From positions 1-21,194 of the forward strand of contig JAOPYU010000174.1 of the NCBI GenBank assembly GCA_025964455.1: DNA of 21,194 nt, read 5' to 3'. Of this stretch, positions 7,825-14,494 are shown one piece after another (the stretch's first letter is position 1; each line of letters starts with the position of its first letter). Origin of the DNA: Thermoleophilia bacterium. GTDB lineage: Bacteria; Actinomycetota; Thermoleophilia; Gaiellales; SKUG01. The notes beneath the pieces were generated by a model. That model had not been told where the DNA came from. It ran no database searches and was given only the letters and a program-made list of their open reading frames with translations. The position numbers and the translations under genes were made by a program.

Positions 7825-9131
7825 CCGACACACCCCAGATCCCGGTGGAACTGCGCTCGCCCGAAGACGCCGGCAATGGCAGCGGCGAGCCTGCGCCGCG
7901 CACCGAGGGCGCACGCGGCGTGCGCATCCTCGAGAAGCTGCAGCTCGACCCCGTCACGCAGGAGCCGAAGATCCGGCGCCACGCGATCACCGTCGCCGAG
8001 CGCTCCGCGACGGCCGCGTCGTCCACCGACGGCAGCCAGCTCGCGGGGCGGGTGGTTGACCTCAACGATGCCGATGGCGCCCCCGTCGATCGCGGCAAGC
8101 TGACCCGTGAGGAGAAGCAGGCGATCAGCGACGCGTCGCTCCAGGCGCCCAAGCCCCCGTGGCTCAAGATCAAGCTGCCGGGTGGGGGACGATTCTCCGA
8201 GACCGCAGCGGTCGTCCGCGAGCACGGCCTCCACACGATCTGCGAGGAGGGGCACTGCCCCAACATGGGCGAGTGCTGGGGCAAGGGCACCGCGACCTTC
8301 CAGATCCTCGGTGACACCTGCACGCGGGCCTGTCGCTACTGCAACGTCAAGACCGGGATCCCCGGCACCGAGCCCGACCCGCTCGAGCCCGGCAAGCTCG
8401 CGCACGCCATCGAGAAGATGGGGATCACCCACGCCGTGATCACGAGCGTCGATCGCGACGAGCTGCCCGACCGCGGCGCCGGCCACTTCGCCCACACGAT
8501 CACCGCCGTTCGTCGCCGCACGCCGGAGACGACCATCGAAGTGCTGGTCCCGGACTTCATCGGCCAGGAGGCCGAGGGGATGCGGACCGTGCTCGAGGCG
8601 GGCCCCGACGTCTACTCCCACAACGTCGAGACGGTGAAGCGGCTCTATCCGCGGCTGCGCCCGAAAGGCAGCTACGACCGTGCGATGTGGATCCTCGAGA
8701 ACGCCAAGCCGCTCGCACGCGAGCTCGGGCGGGAGGGCGTGCTCGTCAAAACCGCGCTCATTGCCGGCATGGGCGAGACGATGGGCGAGCTCAAGGAGAC
8801 CCTGGTCGAGCTGCGCGAGCGCGGCGTCGACGTGGTGGCGATCGGCCAGTACCTGCGCCCGAGCACGCGCCACGTGCCGGTCGATCGGTATGTCACCCCG
8901 GAGGAGTTCGACGAGCTCGCCGAGTTCGGGATGTCACTCGGCTTCGGCAGCGTGTTCGCCGGTCCGCTCGTGCGCTCCAGCTACAAGGCCGAGGAGCAGC
9001 GCCACGCGACGCTCGATCCGACGCTCGGCAAGATGCTGAGCGAGCCGCCCCGCCCGAGCGCCGAGGCGCTGGCAACCGTCGGCGTCGTGCCGGAGTGGAA
9101 GCGCGAGGACGACGAGGCCGTCAGCGAATAG
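7821..9131 (+). CDS. lipA: Lipoyl synthase with N-terminal extension
   Basis: LipA is a radical SAM enzyme that inserts two sulfurs into protein-bound octanoate. GTG at 7821 follows AGGAG (7809-7813) by 7 bases and overlaps the lipB stop. All cluster ligands are present: C141, C146 and C152 of the sacrificed auxiliary cluster (CEEGHCPNMGEC), C167, C171 and C174 of the radical SAM cluster (CTRACRYC), and the C-terminal RSSY at 385-388. The protein has 436 residues, whereas most bacterial LipA have about 300-330. The extra length is an N-terminal segment of about 105 residues before PPWLKIKLP. It contains an acidic start, RILEKLQLDPVTQEPKIRR, and LAGRVVDLNDADGAPVDRG. It has the same codon style as the rest, so it is probably genuinely translated. 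Confidence 0.96.
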   Translation: MTDTPQIPVELRSPEDAGNGSGEPAPRTEGARGVRILEKLQLDPVTQEPKIRRHAITVAERSATAASSTDGSQLAGRVVDLNDADGAPVDRGKLTREEKQAISDASLQAPKPPWLKIKLPGGGRFSETAAVVREHGLHTICEEGHCPNMGECWGKGTATFQILGDTCTRACRYCNVKTGIPGTEPDPLEPGKLAHAIEKMGITHAVITSVDRDELPDRGAGHFAHTITAVRRRTPETTIEVLVPDFIGQEAEGMRTVLEAGPDVYSHNVETVKRLYPRLRPKGSYDRAMWILENAKPLARELGREGVLVKTALIAGMGETMGELKETLVELRERGVDVVAIGQYLRPSTRHVPVDRYVTPEEFDELAEFGMSLGFGSVFAGPLVRSSYKAEEQRHATLDPTLGKMLSEPPRPSAEALATVGVVPEWKREDDEAVSE

Positions 9132-9134
9132 CGA

Positions 9135-9638
9135 TCACCAGGAGCCGGTGCAGCCCTCGCTGCCCGAGGGCGAGCAGGTCTTGGAGATCGTGCCGTCGGA
9201 GGCGTGCTCCTCAGTGAACGTCGTCTTGGCCGGGGTCGTGACGCTCACGGCGTAGGACATCGTGTCCGGCCCGGGGGTGATCTTGGCGCCATCAGTGACG
9301 TCCTGCAGGCTGCGCTCGTACTTGACGACGGCTGGGATGGTCGTGCACCCCGTGTAGCTGCCGTCGGTGTTCTGCGCGGCGCACGATTCGATCGCGTTGA
9401 CGAACGCCTTGACCCGAGCCTTCGCGGCCGTGCCGTCGCCGGCGTCCGAGGCGGGCCCCGCGTCGGCATCCTCGCCCGCGTCCGTCTCCGACGTCGCGGG
9501 CGTGGTCGCCTGCTTCGCTGGCTTGTCGCGATCGCCGGCCTCCGAGGAGTCGGAGTCATCGCCCCCGCATCCAGCACCGAGCACGGTGGCAGCGAGCAGG
9601 AGCAGGGCGAAGGCGAGCAGCGAGCGAGGGGACGTCAT
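9135..9638 (-). CDS. Lipoprotein with pilin-head-like C-terminal domain
   Basis: The 167-residue product starts at the ATG at 9638 with a short lipoprotein signal peptide and lipobox LGAGC (Cys24). The open frame reaches further upstream but without signal-peptide logic. Residues ~25-72 form a disordered acidic/Thr/Ala linker. The rest (from AKARVKAFVNAIESC) has four cysteines (86, 98, 155, 163) and ends in KTCSPSGSEGCTGSW. The pattern of an amphipathic helix, a Cys-containing loop, strands, then TxC...GC..GxW resembles the globular head of actinobacterial type IV pilins, here on a lipid anchor instead of a pilin N-terminus (inference). The function is unknown. Its stop is 3 bases from that of the convergent lipA. 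Confidence 0.82.
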   Translation of the reverse strand: MTSPRSLLAFALLLLAATVLGAGCGGDDSDSSEAGDRDKPAKQATTPATSETDAGEDADAGPASDAGDGTAAKARVKAFVNAIESCAAQNTDGSYTGCTTIPAVVKYERSLQDVTDGAKITPGPDTMSYAVSVTTPAKTTFTEEHASDGTISKTCSPSGSEGCTGSW

Positions 9639-9715
9639 GGCGCGGGCATACCCCCGAGTCGGTGGATGCACGCGCGCGAGACGGGTGGGACCGGGTTGTG
9701 GGAAGCTGTCCGACG

Positions 9716-11320
9716 ATGGATGTCCGATCGACACGCACGCTCGTGCTCGGCAGCGGCCTGGCTGGGCTGTACGCCGCACTTCGCGCCGCTGAAGCGGGCC
9801 CGGTCGCGATCGTCACCCGCGCGTCTTTGCGGGAGAGCTCCTCGTTCTGGGCACAGGGCGGGGTCGCGGCTGCGGTCGGTCGTGATGACACCGCCGAGCT
9901 GCACGAGGCGGACACGCTGCGCGTCGGCCGGGGACTCTGTCGCCCGGCGGCGGTCGAGCTGCTGACGGAGGAGGCGCCGCGCCACCTGCGCCGACTGCGC
10001 GAGCTCGGCGTCGACTTCGACCGCCATGGCGAGAAGCTGGAGCTGGAGCTGGCGCTCGAGGCTGGACACTCGCGGCGGCGGATCGCCCATGCCGGCGGTG
10101 GCGGCACGGGCCGCGTGATCATGGACGCGGTGGTGCGCCGGGTGCTCGAGCACCAGTCGATCGAGATCCTCGACCAGACGCCCGCCTGGGGCCTCGTCGC
10201 CGATGGCGAGCGCTGCTACGGAGCGCACCTGCCAGACGGCGTGCTGCTCGCGCAGCAGACGATCCTCGCGACGGGCGGCGCAGCCAGCCTCTTCGCCCGA
10301 TCGACCAACCCGCCCGGGTCGCGCGGCCAGGGCGTCGCCATGGCGTGGCGCGCGGGCGCGCGCGTGGCGGACATGGAATTCCAGCAGTTCCACCCGACGG
10401 CGCTGTCGCTGCCGGGCGAGGGCGACTGCTTCCTCATCTCCGAAGCCGTCCGTGGCGAGGGCGCCCACCTGCTCGACGTCAACGGCATCAGGTTCATGCC
10501 CGACCGGCACGAGGCGGCTGAGCTCGCACCCCGCGACGAGCTGACGCGTGCCATCGTGGCGCGCATCCGCGAGACCGGGCACCACTGCGTGTACCTGTCG
10601 CTCGCCCACCTGGATCCGGAGATGGTCCACGAGCGCTTCGCCGCCATCTCGGGCCGGGTCGCCGACCTCGGTTTCGACCTCGCGCGCGACCGGCTCCCCG
10701 TAGCGCCTGCGGCGCACTTCTCCATGGGCGGGATCCTCACCAGCCTGCACGCGCGCACCTCGCTCCCCGGTCTGCTCGCCGTCGGCGAGGTCGCCTGCAC
10801 GGGCGTGCACGGCGCCAACCGGCTCGCATCCAACTCCCTGCTCGAGTGCCTCGTCTTCGCCGATCGCGCGGGGATGGTCGTGAGCGAGGGCCCGAGCGCC
10901 GCCGCGCTCGCCACCGACGTGCCCGCCGGCGTGGTCGCCGACCGCCCTCCGGTCCCGGCACGGCCGGCGTCGCTGCCGGACCTGCAGGCCACACGCGAGC
11001 TGCTCTGGAATGGCGCCGGCGTGATTCGCGACCAGGCGTCGCTCGAGCCGATCGCGGCGCTCGCGCCCGAAGCGCTGGAATCACGCGAGGTCGCCATCGC
11101 GACGCCCGCCGACGTGCTCGTGGCAATGCTCGTGGCGCGTGCCGCGCTCGTGCGCGAGGAGAGCCGCGGCGGCCACTTCCGCAGCGACTTCCCGGTGGAG
11201 GATCCGGCGTGGACCGTACACGTCGCGCAGCGCATCGGCGATACCCCGCGACGCGGGACCTTCGAGGAGATCCTCTCGCGCACGCCTGCCCCGAGCGCTG
11301 CGCCGACGGTGGCGCGATGA
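9716..11320 (+). CDS. nadB: L-aspartate oxidase
   Basis: NadB is a flavoenzyme that oxidises L-aspartate to iminoaspartate, the first step of de novo NAD synthesis, using oxygen or fumarate as acceptor. The start at ATG 9716 (MDVRSTRTLVLGSG) places the FAD-binding glycine motif GSGLAGLYAA at the N-terminus, as in the family. A GTG 18 codons upstream is possible but adds nothing conserved. Family segments follow: SSFWAQGGVAAA, RRRIAHAGGGGTGRVI, FHPTAL, GEGAHLLDVNG, HFSMGGI and HGANRLASNSLLE. The length of 534 residues is normal. The stop overlaps the nadC start (ATGA). It is divergent from the lipoprotein gene at 9135-9638, with 77 bases between. Confidence 0.96.
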   Translation: MDVRSTRTLVLGSGLAGLYAALRAAEAGPVAIVTRASLRESSSFWAQGGVAAAVGRDDTAELHEADTLRVGRGLCRPAAVELLTEEAPRHLRRLRELGVDFDRHGEKLELELALEAGHSRRRIAHAGGGGTGRVIMDAVVRRVLEHQSIEILDQTPAWGLVADGERCYGAHLPDGVLLAQQTILATGGAASLFARSTNPPGSRGQGVAMAWRAGARVADMEFQQFHPTALSLPGEGDCFLISEAVRGEGAHLLDVNGIRFMPDRHEAAELAPRDELTRAIVARIRETGHHCVYLSLAHLDPEMVHERFAAISGRVADLGFDLARDRLPVAPAAHFSMGGILTSLHARTSLPGLLAVGEVACTGVHGANRLASNSLLECLVFADRAGMVVSEGPSAAALATDVPAGVVADRPPVPARPASLPDLQATRELLWNGAGVIRDQASLEPIAALAPEALESREVAIATPADVLVAMLVARAALVREESRGGHFRSDFPVEDPAWTVHVAQRIGDTPRRGTFEEILSRTPAPSAAPTVAR

Positions 11321-12165
11321 GCGTCGCGACCGACACCGAGCTGGCCGCGGGCCTGGACCTGGTCGAGCGCGCGTTCGCCGAGGACCTTGGCGGCGATGCC
11401 GACGGGATCGACCTCACGGCGGCTGCGCTCGAGGGCGTGGAGCTCGAGGCGCTGCTCGTGGCGCGCCAGACGGGCGTCACGTGCGGCCTCCAGGTCGCCG
11501 CACACGCCTTCACGCGGCGCGGCGTCGCACGCGTGGAGCAGCTCGTCGCCGACGGCGAGCGCGTGGATCCGGGCACGCCGCTGATCTGCGTGCACGGGCA
11601 GGCAGCGGCGATCCTCACGGCGGAGCGAACGGCGCTCAACGTCGTGCAGCGACTCGCCGGCACGGCGACCCTCACTCGTGCATTCGTCGACGCCGTCGCG
11701 GGGACCGACGCCCAGATCCTCGACACGCGCAAGACGATCCCCGGGATGCGGGCGCTGCAGCGCTGGGCCGTGCGCTGCGGCGGCGGGCACAACCACCGGT
11801 TCGGCCTCGCCGACGAGGCGATGCTCAAGGACAACCACATCGCGGCGTGCGGCGGGATCGCTGCAGCCCTCGCGCGCGTGCGCGAGTCCCACCCCGGGGC
11901 TCGGGTCCACGTCGAGGCCGACACGCTCGACCAGGCGCGCGAGGCCGTCGAGGCCGGGGCCGACGTGATCCTGCTCGACAACATGAGCAACGACGAGCTG
12001 CGCGATGCCGTGGCGCTGATCGGCGACCGGGCCCTCACGGAAGCGAGCGGCGGGGTGACCCTCGCGACGGTCGCCGCCATCGCCGCGACCGGCGTCGACC
12101 GCATCTCGATCGGCGCGATCACGCACTCCGCGCCGGCCTTCGACGCGGCGCTCGACGCGGTGTGA
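11317..12165 (+). CDS. nadC: Nicotinate-nucleotide pyrophosphorylase (quinolinate phosphoribosyltransferase)
   Basis: NadC converts quinolinate and PRPP to nicotinate mononucleotide, CO2 and PPi. The ATG at 11317 overlaps the nadB stop by four bases, giving 282 residues, the normal size. Motifs are ERTALNVVQRLAGTAT, LDTRKTIPGMRALQRWAV followed by CGGGHNHRFGL, MLKDNHI, EAGADVILLDNMS, EASGGV and DRISIGAITHSA. These include the residues that hold the quinolinate carboxylates and the PRPP. Translational coupling to nadB is expected. nadA, which makes its substrate, is 1.2 kb downstream, separated by two unrelated small genes. Confidence 0.97.
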   Translation: MSVATDTELAAGLDLVERAFAEDLGGDADGIDLTAAALEGVELEALLVARQTGVTCGLQVAAHAFTRRGVARVEQLVADGERVDPGTPLICVHGQAAAILTAERTALNVVQRLAGTATLTRAFVDAVAGTDAQILDTRKTIPGMRALQRWAVRCGGGHNHRFGLADEAMLKDNHIAACGGIAAALARVRESHPGARVHVEADTLDQAREAVEAGADVILLDNMSNDELRDAVALIGDRALTEASGGVTLATVAAIAATGVDRISIGAITHSAPAFDAALDAV

Positions 12166-12217
12166 CCCGGCAGCGAGGCGGGTAGTGCGCGAGCAACCAC
12201 CCGAGGAGTCCTCCGCC

Positions 12218-12628
12218 GTGCGCACCACCACCATCTACGTCTTCCTGGTCCTCGTGACCGCCGTGTTCGCCGCCGGCTGCGGCACGCCGGACATCAAGGA
12301 GGTCCGCTCCTGCCTGAAGGGTCTCGACATGACCGTCGAGGACCCGCCGGCCAAGGACAAGGAGGTCTCCGAGGGCGTCTTCGGCTCGACCGACCTGACC
12401 AAGGGCACCCCCGAGGACATCACGATCGCCCTCGCCGCCGTCGCCAAGTCGGACAAGGCCGTGAAGGACTTCCGCAAGGAGAGCACCAGCTTCGCCGACG
12501 AGCTTGAATCCGGCGACGGCCCCAAGCTGGACGTCGAATCCGGCACCTCCGGCCGCTACGTCTGGGTCGTCATGGGCAGCAAGAAGCAGGACACCTACGG
12601 CAAGGCCAAGGACTGCGTGAAGTCGTAA
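12218..12628 (+). CDS. Small Lys/Asp-rich lipoprotein of unknown function
   Basis: This 136-residue protein is not one I recognise. I place the start at GTG 12218 because GAGGAG (12203-12208) lies 9 bases upstream and the product begins with a lipoprotein signal (MRTTTIYVFLVLVTAVFAAGC, in two parts: charged start, then hydrophobic core with lipobox FAAGC, Cys21). An earlier in-frame GTG at 12185 would add 11 charged residues before the signal. The mature part is rich in Lys, Asp and Glu. It has two further cysteines (32 and 133), one near each end and perhaps joined. Middle segments such as TPEDITIALAAVAKSDKAVK look helical. Codons are strongly biased to AAG, GAC, GTC and CTC, suggesting good expression. 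It lies 52 bases after nadC and may be read with it. Confidence 0.8.
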   Translation: MRTTTIYVFLVLVTAVFAAGCGTPDIKEVRSCLKGLDMTVEDPPAKDKEVSEGVFGSTDLTKGTPEDITIALAAVAKSDKAVKDFRKESTSFADELESGDGPKLDVESGTSGRYVWVVMGSKKQDTYGKAKDCVKS

Positions 12629-12676
12629 CGCGCGCGCAGCGCGGCCCAGCCAGACGGTCGGGCGATCGATGTGCAA

Positions 12677-12699
12677 TCTGTCGAGATCAAGTCGACAGA
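12677..12699. other. Short perfect inverted repeat TCTGTCGA/TCGACAGA
   Basis: The 8-base arms (12677-12684 and 12692-12699) are separated by GATCAAG. It lies in the convergent spacer between 12628 and 12846, upstream of a much stronger terminator. It could be a secondary stop signal or a protein site. Confidence 0.3.
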
Positions 12700-12758
12700 A
12701 CCACCATCGACGACGCTTTCGCCTGCACGCGGGCGTGCCGAGCCCATCGATATGTACA

Positions 12759-12792
12759 CGAGGGGGCGCGACCCGCAGGTCGCGCCCCCTCG
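12759..12792. terminator. Strong bidirectional terminator
   Basis: A perfect 15-bp stem (12759-12773 with 12778-12792, CGAGGGGGCGCGACC and its complement) closes on a 4-base CGCA loop. It lies between the convergent genes at 12218-12628 and 12846-13238, and it can end both transcripts. No T tract follows on either strand. Confidence 0.8.
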
Positions 12793-12845
12793 AATGATGC
12801 AGTGGTTCGCCGGCCACGCGGGGCCAGCGAGCAGTTCAGCGGCGG

Positions 12846-13238
12846 TCAGGCCGTGGGCGCGAACGCCTTGGTGGAGCCGTCGACGAGCACGAGCAGGCGC
12901 GGGTCGGTGACCTTGAGGAGCTTGGCGCCCTCGGCGGCACCCTCGAAGTGCAGCGCGAGCAGCGCGCCGGCGTGGTGCGTGACCTCGCCCATCGCGCGGA
13001 CGTAGAAGCGTGAGCCGACCTGGTACACGCCGGCTGCCTGGCGCTCGGCGCCGCGCGTGAGCATGTAGGCGGCGCGTCGCGCGTTGGCGAAGGAGTCGTA
13101 GCCCTCCTTGCGGCCGTAGCCGGTGAGGGTGTCGGCGAGCTGCGCGGTCGTGCCGTGGGCGCCACCGGCGATGACGGCCGCCACGCGGCCACCTGCGGGG
13201 TTGGGCGTGGGGAAAGCGGCGAGGCTGGAGAGGTTCAT
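12846..13238 (-). CDS. Unknown 130-residue soluble protein
   Basis: I do not recognise this protein. The ATG at 13238 has GGAG 7 bases upstream. There is no signal peptide, membrane segment or cysteine. The sequence is Ala/Gly-rich, with a possible mixed alpha/beta fold: AAVIAGGAHGTTAQLADTL, then GYDSFANARRAAYML, then alternating strands (GVYQVGSRFYVRAM, ALLALHF, LLKVTDPRLLVLVDG). A conserved-looking histidine pair occurs in EVTHHAG. It is divergent from nadA, with 115 bases between, and lies inside the nad gene block, so a role near NAD metabolism is conceivable but unsupported. The codon pattern and ribosome site make it a convincing gene. Confidence 0.72.
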   Translation of the reverse strand: MNLSSLAAFPTPNPAGGRVAAVIAGGAHGTTAQLADTLTGYGRKEGYDSFANARRAAYMLTRGAERQAAGVYQVGSRFYVRAMGEVTHHAGALLALHFEGAAEGAKLLKVTDPRLLVLVDGSTKAFAPTA

Positions 13239-13296
13239 GCGGGGACTCCGGGGTCGTTCGCCGCACCCGTCCAGCGCAGCGCATCTCGTGGGATCC

Positions 13297-13302
13297 TACA
13301 AT
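13297..13302 (+). promoter_or_regulatory. -10 box TACAAT of the nadA promoter
   Basis: TACAAT stands in GC-rich DNA 51 bases before the nadA start, leaving a leader of about 45 bases that carries a GAAGGA ribosome site (13342-13347). A GGAT/ATCC inverted repeat (13291-13294 and 13301-13304) overlaps it and might be an operator half-site pair. No convincing -35 is seen. Confidence 0.45.
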
Positions 13303-13353
13303 CCGTGGGCGGCGCCAGTCGCAGCCCTCCCATCGCCTCGAGAAGGACCCGCC

Positions 13354-14361
13354 ATGGCGACCACGCCGGCCGATCCCAGCACCCAGATCCCGTTCGACCC
13401 GTCTGCAGCCGACCCGGCGCGCCAGGCGGAGCTGATCGAGTCGATCAATCGCCTGCGCACCGAGCGCAACGCGGTCATCCTCGCGCACAACTACCAGTAT
13501 CCGGAGATCCAGGACATCGCGGACTACGTCGGCGACTCGCTCGGGCTGTCCCAGTACGCCGCGACCACCGACGCCGACGTGATCGCCTTCTGCGGCGTGC
13601 ACTTCATGGCGGAGACCGCCAAGATCCTCAACCCGTCCAAGACCGTCCTGCTGCCCGACCTGCGCGCCGGCTGCAGCCTCGCCGACACGATCACCGCGGA
13701 GCAGCTGCGCGAGTGGAAGGCCCAGTTCCCCGGCTCGGTCGTCGTCTCGTACGTGAACACCACGGCCGACGTGAAGGCCGAGAGCGACTACTGCTGCACG
13801 AGCGGCAACGCCCAGGCCATCATCGAGGCGATCCCCGAGGACCGCACGATCCTGTTCTGCCCGGACATGTTCCTGGGCACGTACCTGGAGAGCATCACCG
13901 GCCGCAAGATGCAGGTGTGGCTCGGCGAGTGCCACGTGCACGCCGGTATCCGCCCCGACGACGTCAACGCCCGCCTCGAAGCCTCGCCCACGAGTGAGCT
14001 GCTCGTGCACCCCGAGTGCGGCTGCGCCTCGGGCTGCATGTACCACGTGTCGACCGGCGACCTGCCCGCAGATCGCGTGCACGTGCTCGGCACCGAATCG
14101 ATGCTGCGCCGCGTTGCCGAGAGCCCCGCGCAGGAGTTCGTCGTCGCGACGGAGAGCGGGATCATCCACCGGATGCGCCAGGAAGCGCCCGAGAAGGTCT
14201 TCCGCACCGTCAGCGAGCGCGCGATCTGCAAGTACATGAAGGAGATCACCCTCGAGCGGCTGGAGCTCGCCCTGCGCGAGAACCAGCACGTGATCGAGGT
14301 CGACGCCGACGTGGCCGCCCGCGCGGAGCTCGCCATCCGCCGCATGATCGAGATCGTCTGA
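13354..14361 (+). CDS. nadA: Quinolinate synthase
   Basis: NadA condenses iminoaspartate from NadB with dihydroxyacetone phosphate to quinolinate, using a [4Fe-4S] cluster. The ATG at 13354 follows GAAGGA by 6 bases and gives 335 residues, the size of the longer (E. coli-like) form. The three expected cluster ligands are Cys107 (LRAGCSLAD), Cys193 (LGECHVHAG) and Cys292 (AICKYMKEI); their spacing agrees with the family. Other motifs are ILAHNYQYPEIQDIADYVGDS, FCGVHFMAETAKIL, YVNTTADVKAESDYCCTSGNA and FCPDMFLG. Further cysteines at 222, 224 and 228 (ECGCASGC) are an additional cluster-like patch. It is separated from nadB-nadC by two small genes and has its own promoter. Confidence 0.97.
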   Translation: MATTPADPSTQIPFDPSAADPARQAELIESINRLRTERNAVILAHNYQYPEIQDIADYVGDSLGLSQYAATTDADVIAFCGVHFMAETAKILNPSKTVLLPDLRAGCSLADTITAEQLREWKAQFPGSVVVSYVNTTADVKAESDYCCTSGNAQAIIEAIPEDRTILFCPDMFLGTYLESITGRKMQVWLGECHVHAGIRPDDVNARLEASPTSELLVHPECGCASGCMYHVSTGDLPADRVHVLGTESMLRRVAESPAQEFVVATESGIIHRMRQEAPEKVFRTVSERAICKYMKEITLERLELALRENQHVIEVDADVAARAELAIRRMIEIV

Positions 14362-14494
14362 TCCTCCCCGAATACCGCCCCCGATGGGCGTACCGACCTA
14401 TCCCGACCAACCAGTTCGCGTTTTGAATTCAGGTCGCGACGGACAAGGTCGATACGAAAGAGTGCGGTTCTGGGTGTTTCGAGAGGATTTCGTA

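Noticed and set aside
9635..10810. Minus-strand 391-codon open frame opposite nadB
   Set aside because: It is Arg/Ala/His-rich, a shadow expected in high-GC DNA; nadB on the other strand has all family motifs.
10216..12234. Minus-strand 672-codon open frame opposite nadB and nadC
   Set aside because: It has low-complexity shadow composition and no ribosome site or domain.
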